Below, in pieces: positions 33,641 through 43,143 of a stretch of DNA of 64,000 bases (its first letter is position 1; the number at the start of each line of letters is the position of its first letter). Position numbers and translations under genes: made by a program. The DNA comes from Acetatifactor aquisgranensis (lineage in GTDB: Bacteria; Bacillota; Clostridia; Lachnospirales; Lachnospiraceae): the NCBI RefSeq assembly GCF_943193215.1, contig NZ_CALPDH010000018.1, positions 65,764 through 129,763 on the forward strand, in the 5' to 3' direction. A model generated the notes under the pieces. That model searched no databases. It was not told the origin of the DNA and saw nothing but the letters and a program-made list of their open reading frames with translations.

Positions 33641-34933
33641 GTGGGACTGATACGGGATTTATTAAACTTGCGCCGGGCGAAATTCGCGCCGTTTTTCGCC
33701 ATTCGCGGGGATTATCAGGCAAACGGGAATCTGGCGGATTCCGATATCGTCGGGGCGATCGCAAACGTGATAGCGTCGAACGTGGGGAAGTTGCAGCCGC
33801 AGATCGTCAGGAGGACAGACGCCGGACTGTCGGTCAGGAACGACTATCTGTCCCGGATCCTGTCGCTTCGTTGGTCGCCGGAAACGGACACATATTCCGC
33901 ACTTTACAAAATGGCGTCGGATCTGGTGTATCATTCCAACGCATACGCGGTTATATTCTACACGCCGGACTTTATGCGGGTTCAGTCGATCGTCCCGATT
34001 ACGGCGTCGAACGTGAGGATATGGGAGGACGAAAACGGCGTCCTTTTATTCCGGTTCCGGTGGGACTATGACAAAAAAGATTATACGCTGCCATACCAGA
34101 ACGTGATCCACATCAAAAGCCGTTTCGACAAGAAGCGTTTTATGGGAACCGCCCCGGACGGGCAGTTGAAAAATACGCTTGAACTGATAGACACGACAGG
34201 GGAAGCGTTGCGGGCAGCAGTCCGAAATTCGGCGAACCTGAAAGGATATCTGCAATATAACAATTTCATTGACGACGAGGAACTGAAAAAGAAAGTCAAA
34301 GAGTTTCAGGACGCCTATATGTCGGCGTCGAATGACGGCGGGATCGCGGGACTGGATAATTCCATGTCATTCCATGAGGTAAAGCAGACGCCGCCGAACA
34401 TACCCGTGATTCAGTCGCAGTATTTAAGGGATAACGTGTATCGGTACTACAACATGAACGAAAAGATCCTGACGTCATCGTTTACCGAAGCGGAATGGAA
34501 TTCGTTTTATGAAAATGTCATCGAACCGATATCGATCCAGTTATCACTTGAATTCACGTTCAAATTATTGTCGGAGCGGGAACGAGGGTTCGGAAACAAG
34601 GTCATATTCACAGCGAACCGCCTACAATACGCCACACTTCAAACACGGATGACGATCGGCGGCGCATTGTATGACCGGGGGATCATCACAATAAACGAAC
34701 TGCGGGAACTTATGTATTATGAGCCGATCGAGGGCGGCGACGTGCGGATGATTAGTCTGAATTATGTCAATACGGACGATCAATCGCTTTATCAGGTAGG
34801 AAAAGACGACGGCGGAGGTCAGGAGCCGGAACCGGAGGGAATACCGGAAAACGAGGTCAGGCGGGCAGCAGTCTATTTCCTGAAAACAGAGAAAAAAGGG
34901 GGCGTAAACAATGCCGAAACTGAAAATATTTAA
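33641..34933 (+). CDS. HK97-family portal protein
   Basis: A 430-residue portal protein. Family features: YLSRILSLRWSPETDTYSAL, SNAYAVIFYTPDF, IKSRFDKKRFMGTAPDGQLK, and LREYMYYEPIEGGD-like end (LRELMYYEPIEGGDVRM). Twelve copies form the DNA gate at a capsid vertex. The start is GTG 33641 with GGAGGGCGG upstream; the ATG at 33590 lies before the site. It overlaps the protease gene by 23 bases. Confidence 0.93.
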   Translation: MGLIRDLLNLRRAKFAPFFAIRGDYQANGNLADSDIVGAIANVIASNVGKLQPQIVRRTDAGLSVRNDYLSRILSLRWSPETDTYSALYKMASDLVYHSNAYAVIFYTPDFMRVQSIVPITASNVRIWEDENGVLLFRFRWDYDKKDYTLPYQNVIHIKSRFDKKRFMGTAPDGQLKNTLELIDTTGEALRAAVRNSANLKGYLQYNNFIDDEELKKKVKEFQDAYMSASNDGGIAGLDNSMSFHEVKQTPPNIPVIQSQYLRDNVYRYYNMNEKILTSSFTEAEWNSFYENVIEPISIQLSLEFTFKLLSERERGFGNKVIFTANRLQYATLQTRMTIGGALYDRGIITINELRELMYYEPIEGGDVRMISLNYVNTDDQSLYQVGKDDGGGQEPEPEGIPENEVRRAAVYFLKTEKKGGVNNAETENI

Positions 34934-35678
34934 CTGTTTCGAGGTAAGAAACGAAACGGCGACGTCGGCGGATCTGTATTTTTACGGCGATATCGTGTCC
35001 GACTGGTGGGGCGCATGGCAAGAAGAAGATCAGTACCCGGAAGCAATCAAGAATTTTCTTTCAGGGCAGCAGGGAAAAAGCCTGAATATTTACATCAATT
35101 CCGGCGGCGGAGCCGTGTTTGCCGGACTTGCAATCTATAACATGATCCGGCGTTTCGCGGAAACGAACGCCGTTCAAGTGTTTGTTGACGGACTGGCGGG
35201 ATCGATTGCGTCCGTGATCGCGTTCGCCGGGAGTATGCCGCCGAAAATACCGTCAAACGCGTTTTTGATGATTCATAATCCGTTCGCACTGGTAGAGGGG
35301 AACGCGGCGGATCTGCGGAAAATGGCGGACGATCTGGACGTCATAACGGGCGGGATCCTGAATGCGTATATGGAACACGTCAGGGAGGGCGTAACCGAGG
35401 ATCAGATCCGGGGACTTATGGACGCGGAAACATGGCTGAACGGTCAGGACGCGGCGGAGTATTTCAACATCGAAACGACGGAGAGCGTTGCGGAAATTGC
35501 GGCGGCGTCCGGCGGGTATGTCGCAAGGGTTCACAATATGCCGAAAGATCTTGTCATCCAAAGGGAAGCAGCAGCGGCAAAAAACAAAACGTCTGATAAT
35601 CAGGACGCGCGGTCGGCGGAACTGATTCAGAATAAAAAGCGCGACGAGATCGCGCGGATCATCATCAATAGTTTGTGA
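34911..35678 (+). CDS. ClpP-type head maturation protease
   Basis: A 255-residue ClpP-like serine protease (S14 family) that trims capsid proteins during head maturation. Seen: NIYINSGGGAVFAGLAIYNM, the catalytic serine in DGLAGSIASVIAFAG, and the catalytic histidine in FLMIHNPFALVEGNA. It lies between portal and major capsid genes, the standard order. Confidence 0.93.
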   Translation: MPKLKIFNCFEVRNETATSADLYFYGDIVSDWWGAWQEEDQYPEAIKNFLSGQQGKSLNIYINSGGGAVFAGLAIYNMIRRFAETNAVQVFVDGLAGSIASVIAFAGSMPPKIPSNAFLMIHNPFALVEGNAADLRKMADDLDVITGGILNAYMEHVREGVTEDQIRGLMDAETWLNGQDAAEYFNIETTESVAEIAAASGGYVARVHNMPKDLVIQREAAAAKNKTSDNQDARSAELIQNKKRDEIARIIINSL

Positions 35679-35694
35679 AAGGAGAACAAAAACC

Positions 35695-36921
35695 ATGAAA
35701 CACGATGAACTTTTAAAACTCACGAAAGACCAGTTGAACGCGCGCCTGAAAGAGATCGGCGCGTCCGCAAAGACAGCGGAAGGGGAAGTTCTGGACGCAC
35801 TGTTGACCGAAGCGCAGGATATCCGGGACGTTCTGGATCAGGCAAAGAAACGCGAACAGCTTCAGGGATTCGCGGACAGCGCGGAGGATCCGGAACCGAA
35901 TCAGGGAGAAAAGGACGAACAGTCCGACGCCCCGGTCAAGGCATACGACAAGCGCGGAAAGGCATTAAAAGACGGCGCGGGCGTTAGATTTTCTGCGCGT
36001 ATTGCAACGCCGAGCGTTAAAGCGTCCTTGTCAGTTGAACAGACCGCCCCGGTCGTACATACCGCGCCGGACTTAAACCAGACAGTAAACCCGGTTTCCG
36101 CCCTGATCGATATGGTCAAGGCAGTTCCGCTTCAGGGCGGCGAAACATATCAGCGCGGATTCGTAAAGGATTACGGCGCGGACGGAGCGGGAGCGACAGC
36201 AGAAGGGGCGGCATATAACGACGTGGAACCGTCCTTCGGCTATGTGACAATCGAAAAACAGAAAGTCACAGCATACACAGAGGAACCAGAGGAAATGCAG
36301 AAACTTCCGAACGCGGATTATGATTCCGTGATCGAAGGATCCGTCAGCAAGGCGATCCGGCGTTTCCTGTCCCGTCAGATCCTGATCGGCGACGGTTCGA
36401 CGTCGAACCTGAAAGGAATCTTTTTCAATCCGACAAAGGAGAGCGAACGCGTTATCGATCCGGAGACGGATATTACAACGATCGCGGCAATCGATGACGG
36501 AACACTTGACGAGATCATTTATTCGTTCGGCGGCGACGAGGAAGTCGAGGGCGTGGCGACGCTGATCCTGAACAAACAGGACTTAAAAGCGTTCGCAAAA
36601 TTGCGCGACAAACAGGGGCGGAAAGTTTACACGATCGTAAACAGGGGGCAGACCGGGACGATCGACGGCGTTCCTTTTGTTATCAATTCGGCTTGCGCCG
36701 CTATTTCGGACAGCAAGACGACAGCGGAAGCGTATGTCATGGCATATGGCTATTTACAGAATTACGAACTGGCGATCTTTTCCGATATCGATGTCCGCCG
36801 TTCTGATGATTACAAGTTTAAGAATGGACAGACGGCGTTCAGGGCGTCCATGTTCGCGGGCGGTTCCGTGGCAGCATGGAACGGATTTATCCGCGTAAAG
36901 AAAGCGGCAGCAAAGGCGTAA
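35695..36921 (+). CDS. HK97-type major capsid protein
   Basis: A 408-residue major capsid protein. The N-terminal ~100 residues are a charged coiled-coil scaffold (delta) domain (ILDQ..KKREQLQGFADSAE-like), probably removed by the upstream protease. The HK97 fold follows, with VSALIDMVKAVPLQGGETYQ, the TAYTEEPEEMQKLPNADYDS strand, SRQILIGDGSTSNLKGIF and a C-terminal DDYKFKNGQTAFRASMFAGG. Strong Shine-Dalgarno (AAAGGAG). Confidence 0.93.
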   Translation: MKHDELLKLTKDQLNARLKEIGASAKTAEGEVLDALLTEAQDIRDVLDQAKKREQLQGFADSAEDPEPNQGEKDEQSDAPVKAYDKRGKALKDGAGVRFSARIATPSVKASLSVEQTAPVVHTAPDLNQTVNPVSALIDMVKAVPLQGGETYQRGFVKDYGADGAGATAEGAAYNDVEPSFGYVTIEKQKVTAYTEEPEEMQKLPNADYDSVIEGSVSKAIRRFLSRQILIGDGSTSNLKGIFFNPTKESERVIDPETDITTIAAIDDGTLDEIIYSFGGDEEVEGVATLILNKQDLKAFAKLRDKQGRKVYTIVNRGQTGTIDGVPFVINSACAAISDSKTTAEAYVMAYGYLQNYELAIFSDIDVRRSDDYKFKNGQTAFRASMFAGGSVAAWNGFIRVKKAAAKA

Positions 36922-36946
36922 ATAACCAGAAAGGCGGGCGGAATTG

Positions 36947-37279
36947 ATGACGATCGAAGAATTGTATCAGGCGGCGCGGCTTCGCGTCAGAAAAGCAATA
37001 TCGGACGATCTGGACGCGGACGTCCGCCGCGTGGCAGATACGGCGATCGCGGATCTGAAACGAATCGGAGTTCACGACAGTTGGTTGTCGGAACCGTCGG
37101 ATCCGATGATTGTCGAAACTGTCCTGTCATATGTAAAAGCAAATTACTCCATTGACACAAACGCATATCCGATTTTATCGGGTATTTATGACTTGAACGT
37201 CACAAAGGTAAAGGGCGACAGTAAATATTTTACCGTCGCCCCCGGAACCAGAAAAAGGAGGACGCGGAAAAGTGGTTGA
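36947..37279 (+). CDS. Head-tail connector protein (gp6-like)
   Basis: A 110-residue helical protein in the position and with the look of HK97 gp6-type connectors: TIEELYQAARLRVRKAISDD, DTAIADLKRIGVHDSW, and VLSYVKANY. Forms a ring between portal and tail. Identified by position and general pattern. Start ATG 36947 has AGGCGGGCGG upstream. Confidence 0.75.
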   Translation: MTIEELYQAARLRVRKAISDDLDADVRRVADTAIADLKRIGVHDSWLSEPSDPMIVETVLSYVKANYSIDTNAYPILSGIYDLNVTKVKGDSKYFTVAPGTRKRRTRKSG

Positions 37280-37562
37280 ATGTCAGATCACATTGATTCA
37301 TCCGGGCGACGATCCGGAGGATGACGAAAAGACGGTAGTATTTGCGGAAATGAACCCGATCGGGCGGGATGAATTCCAGTCTGCGGGTGTTAATGGCTAT
37401 AAGGCACAGAAACAGTTCGTAATATGGGCGGAGGAATACGACGAACAGCCGGAACTTCAACACGGAAACAAGCGTCTGACAATTTATCGGACGTATGGGG
37501 CAAGACCGGACGGAAAGATCGAACTATACGCGGCGGAACGGGTGGGAAATCATGGTCGTTAA
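37272..37562 (+). CDS. Head-tail adaptor / head closure protein
   Basis: A 96-residue protein starting with GTG 37272, overlapping the connector by 8 bases. Sequence features such as VFAEMNPIGRDEFQSAGVNG and YRTYGARPDGKIELYAAERV match Firmicutes phage head closure (stopper) proteins. It overlaps the next gene by 11 bases. Confidence 0.7.
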   Translation: MVECQITLIHPGDDPEDDEKTVVFAEMNPIGRDEFQSAGVNGYKAQKQFVIWAEEYDEQPELQHGNKRLTIYRTYGARPDGKIELYAAERVGNHGR

Positions 37563-37959
37563 TGTAAAGCCGGAACAACTGTCCGAAGCGATCCGGGGGC
37601 AGTTGGAGGAATACAGCGCGGACGTAACAAAGGCGATCAACCAGAATTTGAAAGAGGTCGCCGACAAGACGGCGGACGCGCTGAAAAAAGGCGGATCATA
37701 CAAAGAAAGGACGGGGAAATATACGCCCGATTGGAGCGTATCGGCGCGGAAAGTGTCGTCAGTAGCGCAAAGTGAAAGTTATTCCGTCCACAATAGAAAA
37801 CATTATCAACTGACACACCTTCTGGAAAAAGGACACGTCACACGGAACGGCAGCAGGACGCGGGCGTTTGAGCATATTCTACCCGCTGAACAGGCGGCGG
37901 AGGAATTGGCGGTCGAAGCGGTCGAAAAAGCCGTCAGGAGCGCGAACGGGGGTATCTAA
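37552..37959 (+). CDS. HK97 gp10-like tail component
   Basis: A 135-residue protein of the HK97-gp10 family: an N-terminal helical stretch (KAINQNLKEVADKTADALKK), KERTGKYTPDWSVSARK, and the family block HYQLTHLLEKGHVTRNGSRT followed by RAFEHILPAEQ. Joins head to tail. Its stop overlaps the next start. Confidence 0.88.
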   Translation: MVVNVKPEQLSEAIRGQLEEYSADVTKAINQNLKEVADKTADALKKGGSYKERTGKYTPDWSVSARKVSSVAQSESYSVHNRKHYQLTHLLEKGHVTRNGSRTRAFEHILPAEQAAEELAVEAVEKAVRSANGGI

Positions 37960-38300
37960 TGGGCGTTAAGTATGAAAGGATCATCGAACGGGCGGTCGCG
38001 CTAGGACTGCCGATCGCGGAATATGAATTCCGGAACACAAAAAAGAATCCCGCGCCGGATCCGCCGTTCCTGATTTATTTTTGTTCGGAAGATCAGACGG
38101 GGACGGATGAAAGAAACACGATCCGAAAGATCAGCGGTTCGATTGAACTTTATACAGACAGGAAACCGGATCACGATCTGGAACGGAGGATCGAACGGGA
38201 AGTCCTGTTTGACATTGAGTTTCACAAAACGACAGCACCGATTCAGTCGGAAAATATGTATCAAACGGCGTATGATTTCAACGTCGTTCAAAAAATTTAA
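37959..38300 (+). CDS. Tail completion/terminator protein
   Basis: A 113-residue protein with the pattern PDPPFLIYF, GSIELYTDRKPDHDLERRIE and a C-terminal MYQTAYDFNVVQK, typical of minor tail (gp17-like) completion proteins in siphophages. ATG overlaps the previous TAA. Confidence 0.75.
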   Translation: MGVKYERIIERAVALGLPIAEYEFRNTKKNPAPDPPFLIYFCSEDQTGTDERNTIRKISGSIELYTDRKPDHDLERRIEREVLFDIEFHKTTAPIQSENMYQTAYDFNVVQKI

Positions 38301-38321
38301 GGCAGGAAGGAGCAAAGAAAA

Positions 38322-39146
38322 ATGGACGAAAAAAAGGCACCTGAAAGAATTATTTTAGGATCCGGATATATCCATTTAGGAGTATTCAAAAAAGGGCAGC
38401 AGATCCCGGAGCCGCAGGACTTTTGCACAGACGCAAACCGTTATTCCTATATCAAAAACGGCGCGACGCTTGAATACTCAAACGAGATTCAGGAAGCGAA
38501 GGACGATATGGGGAGAGTGTCAAAGACGGTCATCATTTCCGAGGATGTAACACTGAAGGCGGGACTGATGACACTGATCGGCGACACAATCGAAAAATTA
38601 TGTGATACCGCCCGCGTTTCCGTATCACAGGACGGAAGGTATCGCAAGACAAAGATCGGCGGAGTGGGAAACAGGAAAGGCGCGAAATACGTTATCTGTT
38701 TTCATCATGTAGACCCGGAGGACGGCGACATATGGGTTATGATTGTCGGTCAGAATCAGGCAGGGTTCACATTATCCTTCGCACCGTCCGACGCGACGGT
38801 CGTTGACGCGGAATTCAAGGCAATGCCGAATCTGGACGAGGAAGGGACGCTTGTTAATTACGTTGAGGAAATTCTGGCGGACGGCGATCCGGATCCGGAA
38901 ACGTACAAGGTAGAACAGAATTTGACGAAGGTTTCTTCCACGTTCACAGGAACGACGATCGGAGCGGGCGAAAAACTGGCGGCAACACTGACGGCGGAAG
39001 CGGATCACACAATCCAGACGCCGACGGTCACAATGAACGGTCAGGACGTAACGGCGACGGCATGGAACAGCACAGACGGAACCGTCACGATCGAAAGCGT
39101 AACCGGGGACGTCATTATCACAGCGGCGGCGACGGCGAACGCATAA
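38322..39146 (+). CDS. Major tail (tube) protein with C-terminal Ig-like domain
   Basis: A 274-residue protein. Residues 1-185 form the tail tube core (ILGSGYIHLGVF at the start; YVICFHHVDPEDGDIWVMIV). The last ~75 residues (VEQNLTKVSSTFTGTTIGAG ... VTMNGQDVTATAWNSTDGTV) look like a threonine-rich beta-sandwich of the bacterial Ig type, often displayed on the tail surface. Strong AAGGAG site. A hairpin follows at 39169. Confidence 0.85.
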   Translation: MDEKKAPERIILGSGYIHLGVFKKGQQIPEPQDFCTDANRYSYIKNGATLEYSNEIQEAKDDMGRVSKTVIISEDVTLKAGLMTLIGDTIEKLCDTARVSVSQDGRYRKTKIGGVGNRKGAKYVICFHHVDPEDGDIWVMIVGQNQAGFTLSFAPSDATVVDAEFKAMPNLDEEGTLVNYVEEILADGDPDPETYKVEQNLTKVSSTFTGTTIGAGEKLAATLTAEADHTIQTPTVTMNGQDVTATAWNSTDGTVTIESVTGDVIITAAATANA

Positions 39147-39168
39147 CAGGCAGCAGGACAAAAAAGCG

Positions 39169-39206
39169 ATCCGGCGGTCGGGACTAAAAAACGCCCGCCG
39201 CCGGAT
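39169..39206 (+). terminator. Hairpin after the major tail protein gene
   Basis: ATCCGGCGG (39169-39177) pairs with CCGCCGGAT (39198-39206); TATTTCATTC follows, a weak T-tract. Such hairpins after the tail tube gene reduce downstream expression. Confidence 0.5.
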
Positions 39207-39243
39207 TATTTCATTCAGGAAAAGAAAGGGAAAGGATCAGAGC

Positions 39244-39851
39244 ATGGCTAACTTATCTTTTAATTTTAACAAAATCAAACGGACATATTTCAACGTAACA
39301 CTGAAAGACGGAACCGCCCTTCAGGTAAAAATGCCGACAAAGAACACATTCGGGAAAGTCCAGGCATTGAACAGGCTTCAGCAGGACGAAAACGCGGACG
39401 TCGGCGACGTGATCGACACTATGGCGGGCGTTATGGCGGACTGCCTGTCTAATAATTTGAATAGAACAAAAGTCAGCGCGGAACAGATCGCGGATGATTA
39501 CGACATAGAGGAAATGACGGCGTTTATCGCGGAATATTACGAAAAATTCGTCGGCGGGATCCAGAATAACCCAAATTAGAGATCCCGCACTATCCGGGGC
39601 ATAGCGGCGACGACAAATTATTCTATACGCCGGACAGCGCGGGGGAAAGAATGGTCGTCGAATATACCGGGTTAAATATCCGGGAGATCGGCGAAATGGA
39701 GATTGACGAATATCTGTATTATTTCCGCGACGCCTTTATCCACAGTATGAACCAGACGGAGGAAGGGCGGAAATATTTAGAAAACGCCTATTATTACAAG
39801 CAGACAAAGCCGGATCGGGCGCGTCTGCGGGAGAAATTCGGCAAGAAATAG
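39244..39851 (+). CDS. Tail assembly chaperones: short form (to 39579) and -1 frameshift fusion (to 39851)
   Basis: The short form (39244-39579, 111 residues) is a gpG-like chaperone (FNFNKIKRTYFNVTLKDGTA ... YYEKFVGGIQNNPN). The second frame (to 39851) encodes DEYLYYFRDAFIHSMNQTEE and ends RARLREKFGKK; it has no good start of its own. They are joined by a canonical -1 slippery heptamer C CCA AAT at 39570-39576, immediately before the TAG of the short form; after slippage the frame continues LEIPHYPGHSGDD into the second part. This G/GT arrangement precedes the tape measure gene in most siphophages and sets chaperone ratio during tail building. Confidence 0.85.
39570..39576 (+). promoter_or_regulatory. 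-1 programmed frameshift site CCCAAAT
   Basis: The heptamer fits X XXY YYZ in the reading frame of the chaperone (C CCA AAT) and is followed directly by the stop TAG. The -1 frame is open from here to 39851. Confidence 0.8.
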
Positions 39852-39866
39852 AACAGGGGCGATAAT

Positions 39867-42800
39867 ATGGCAGCAGGAAACATAAAAGGGATCACAATCG
39901 AGATCGGCGGAGAAACGACGAAACTTGACAAGGCGTTGCGGGGAATAAACAGCACGTCAAAGACGCTTCAGAATCAGTTAAAAGCCGTAAATCAGGCGTT
40001 GAAACTGGATCCCAAAAATACGGAATTACTGGCACAAAAACAGGAAATTCTTTCAAAGTCCATAGAAACGACAAAGGAAAAGTTGCAGACGCTGAAAACG
40101 GCACAGGAACAGGCGGCTGCGGCTTTTGCGCGCGGAGAAATGGACGAAAACCAGTATCGCGCCCTGCAGACAGAGATCACAAAGACAGAAACAGAACTGA
40201 AAAATTTAGAAAATCAATTACAGGAAACACAGGACGGATTCAAGCGGGCGGGCGAAGCGATTCAGGACGTGGGGAAAAAGATATCCGACGTCGGCGACAA
40301 GATAACTAAAGTCGGGGACGGTATGCAGTCGGCGGGAAAGTCTTTGCTGCCAGTCACAACGGCAATAACGGGAATTGGTACGGCGTCAGTGGCGGCGGCA
40401 GTAAATTTTGAGGACGCGATCGCGAAACTGTCAACAATCGCCGACACGTCGGAGGAAACAGGCGTCCCGCTTCAGGAATTGCAGGATCAGATCATGGAAT
40501 TATCAGACCAGACGGGAATTTCCGCGTCTGAAATTGCTGATAATGTTTATGACGCAATTTCCGCCGGGCAAAAAACCGGGGACGCCGTGAACTTCGTTTC
40601 AAACGCGACAAGATTAGCGAAGGCAGGATTCACGGATTCCGGCGCGGCGTTGGATATCCTGACAACGGCAATGAACGCTTACGGACTGGAAGCGGATCAG
40701 GTCGGACATGTTTCTGACGTCCTGATAAATACACAGAATTTAGGAAAAACGACGGTCGATCAGTTGGCGGCTTCAATGGGTAAAGTTATTCCGACAGCAA
40801 AGGCGAACGGCGTTTCGATCGAAAATCTGGCGGGAATGTACGCTGTTATGACGTCAAACGGCATAGCGACGGCGGAATCGACAACATATATGAATTCCAT
40901 GTTGAACGAATTAGGGAAACAGGGAACCGCCGCCGCTAAAGCGTTCGCAGCAGGGACGGAACATATCAAGGAAGGCGGCTTGACTATGGCGGAAGCTATG
41001 GAACAGGGTTGGAGCCTGACAGACGTTCTGTCAATTCTGGATGAACAGGCGTATGAATCAGGGACAACGATCGGAAATATGTTTGGATCCGCCGAAGCAG
41101 GAAAAGCCGCAACTGTACTATGGGATAATGCAACAAAATTAAACGACGCCGTGGAAAAAATGGGGGATTCCGCCGGGGCAACGGACGAAGCGTTCGCAAA
41201 ACTTGACACGACGTCGAATCAGGCAAAAATCGCGCTGAATGAAATCAAGAACGCCGGGATCGATTTAGGGCAGACGATCCTTCAAATGGTTATGCCGTAT
41301 TTTCAGCAGTTTACACAGAAAATAAAGGACGCGACGACGTGGTTTAAGAATCTGGACGATTCACAGAAACAAATGATCGTCAGGATCGCGGCGGTTGTGG
41401 CAGCAGTCGCCCCCGCGCTTCTGATCGGCGGGAAAATAATTTCAGGCGTCGGGAAACTGACGTCAGGGATCGGCGGGATGATAACGAAAGTCGGCGGTCT
41501 GATCTCAAAAATGGGCGGACTGTCCGGTGCATTGTCGGCGATTGCGTCCCCGGTCGGGATCGTGATCGCGGCACTGGCGGCACTGGCGGCGGGGTTCGTT
41601 TATCTGTATAAAACAAATGACGAATTCCGGGAAAAAGTAAACGCCGCCGTCGAAAAAGTCAAAAAAGCGTTTCAGGATATGGTCGTCAAGGTAAAGCCGC
41701 TTCTGGAAAAATTAAAAGAAGCATTTCAAAAATTGATGACCGCCTTAAAACCGATATTTGAATTTATTTTGACGCGGATCATGGCGATCGTGAACGGCGT
41801 CATAAACGCAGCCGCCCCGATAATTGCGGCGATAACAAACGTCGTCGAGTTCGTAACGAATATTATTTCGGCAGTTTTCGCGCTGCTACACGGCGATTTC
41901 GACGGATTTTTCGGCTACATAGAAGCCGCCCTTCAAAATGTGATCGACTTCGTGAAAAATATCATTTCGGCGTGGGTTAATTTTATAGTCGGGTATTTCG
42001 AGGGGTTCGGCGTCGATATCAAGAAAATTTTTTCGGATATCTGGAACGGGATCGTTTCAATTTTTCAGGGCGTCGGACAGTGGTTTTCCGACAGGTTCAC
42101 GGAAGCATACACAGCCGTCACGAATGTATTTAAGGGAATCGGACAATGGTTCGGGGCGCGTTGGACGGATATCAAGAACGCACTGGCAGCAGTCGCGACG
42201 TGGTTTCAGACAATGTTCCAAAACGCATACACGAACGTCACGAACGCGTTTAAGTCGATCGGACAGTGGTTTTCCGCCCGGTGGACGGATATCAAGAACG
42301 CATTGTCAACCGTGGCTTCGTGGTTCCTGACGATGTTCCAGAACGCATATAACAACGTCGTGAACGTATTTAAGGGGATCGGACAGTGGTTCGGGGCGCG
42401 TTGGACGGATATCAAGAACGCACTGGCAGCAGTCGCGACATGGTTTCAGACAATGTTCCAAAACGCATACACGAACGTCACGAACGCGTTTAAGTCGATC
42501 GGACAGTGGTTTTCCGCCCGGTGGACGGATATCAAGAACGTATTTTCAAACGTGGCGGAATGGTTCAGACAGAAGTTTCAGGCGGCATATGACAGCGTGA
42601 CGGGGATATTTAAGAATATCGGTTCATGGTTCCAGACAAACGTAATTGACAAGATCAAGGGCGTTTTCGACGGGTTCAGTCTGGCGGACGCCGGATCCCG
42701 GATAATGAATTCGTTCGCAAATGCGATAAAGTCGATCCATATCCCGAAGTTGTCGGTATCATGGGGAGAAACGGAAAAGACGATCGCGGGCGTGACGATC

Positions 42801-43142
42801 AAAGTCCCGGTTCCGTCGATATCATGGAACGCGATCGGCGGCATTATGAAAAATCCGACGATATTCGGAATGTTAGGCGGAAAGCTGCAAGGCGGAGGGG
42901 AAGCCGGGGACGAAGCGATCCTGCCGCTTGACATATTCTATAAACGGACAGAAGGGTATATTGACGACGCTATCGCGCGGGCGACGGCAGCAGTCCAGGA
43001 CAAAGACACAGGGAAGCGCGGCGGCGATTACATCCAGAATATCAAGATCGAAAGTCCGAAGCCGCTATCGGCGTATGAGGTAGCGCGGCAGACACGGAAC
43101 CAGACGCGGAACATGGTTCTTCGGTTGCAGGGGGGACAATGA
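39867..43142 (+). CDS. Tail tape measure protein
   Basis: A 1091-residue tape measure protein, which sets tail length and helps DNA entry. The first ~140 residues are coiled coil (LDKALRGINSTSKTLQNQLK, KLDPKNTELLAQKQEILSKS). Then come the family core (FEDAIAKLSTIADTSEETGV, MTSNGIATAESTTYMNSMLN), several hydrophobic helices (IAAVVAAVAPALLIGGKIIS; ALSAIASPVGIVIAALAALA), and a C-terminal set of four 40-residue Trp-rich repeats (42126-42605). It is the longest gene in the window, following the chaperones directly. Confidence 0.95.
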   Translation: MAAGNIKGITIEIGGETTKLDKALRGINSTSKTLQNQLKAVNQALKLDPKNTELLAQKQEILSKSIETTKEKLQTLKTAQEQAAAAFARGEMDENQYRALQTEITKTETELKNLENQLQETQDGFKRAGEAIQDVGKKISDVGDKITKVGDGMQSAGKSLLPVTTAITGIGTASVAAAVNFEDAIAKLSTIADTSEETGVPLQELQDQIMELSDQTGISASEIADNVYDAISAGQKTGDAVNFVSNATRLAKAGFTDSGAALDILTTAMNAYGLEADQVGHVSDVLINTQNLGKTTVDQLAASMGKVIPTAKANGVSIENLAGMYAVMTSNGIATAESTTYMNSMLNELGKQGTAAAKAFAAGTEHIKEGGLTMAEAMEQGWSLTDVLSILDEQAYESGTTIGNMFGSAEAGKAATVLWDNATKLNDAVEKMGDSAGATDEAFAKLDTTSNQAKIALNEIKNAGIDLGQTILQMVMPYFQQFTQKIKDATTWFKNLDDSQKQMIVRIAAVVAAVAPALLIGGKIISGVGKLTSGIGGMITKVGGLISKMGGLSGALSAIASPVGIVIAALAALAAGFVYLYKTNDEFREKVNAAVEKVKKAFQDMVVKVKPLLEKLKEAFQKLMTALKPIFEFILTRIMAIVNGVINAAAPIIAAITNVVEFVTNIISAVFALLHGDFDGFFGYIEAALQNVIDFVKNIISAWVNFIVGYFEGFGVDIKKIFSDIWNGIVSIFQGVGQWFSDRFTEAYTAVTNVFKGIGQWFGARWTDIKNALAAVATWFQTMFQNAYTNVTNAFKSIGQWFSARWTDIKNALSTVASWFLTMFQNAYNNVVNVFKGIGQWFGARWTDIKNALAAVATWFQTMFQNAYTNVTNAFKSIGQWFSARWTDIKNVFSNVAEWFRQKFQAAYDSVTGIFKNIGSWFQTNVIDKIKGVFDGFSLADAGSRIMNSFANAIKSIHIPKLSVSWGETEKTIAGVTIKVPVPSISWNAIGGIMKNPTIFGMLGGKLQGGGEAGDEAILPLDIFYKRTEGYIDDAIARATAAVQDKDTGKRGGDYIQNIKIESPKPLSAYEVARQTRNQTRNMVLRLQGGQ
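42126..42605 (+). repeat. Four tandem 120-bp repeats in the tape measure gene
   Basis: Units start at 42126, 42246, 42366 and 42486; each codes for 40 residues with pattern FKxIGQWFxARWTDIKNxxx followed by VAxWF. Units 1 and 3, and 2 and 4, are almost identical, so a 240-bp pair was duplicated recently. Degenerate partial units flank both sides. Confidence 0.9.
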
Positions 43143-43143
43143 T

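Noticed and set aside
42126..42605. Possible non-coding repeat array or CRISPR
   Set aside because: The repeats are in frame inside the tape measure protein and encode a regular 40-residue unit.
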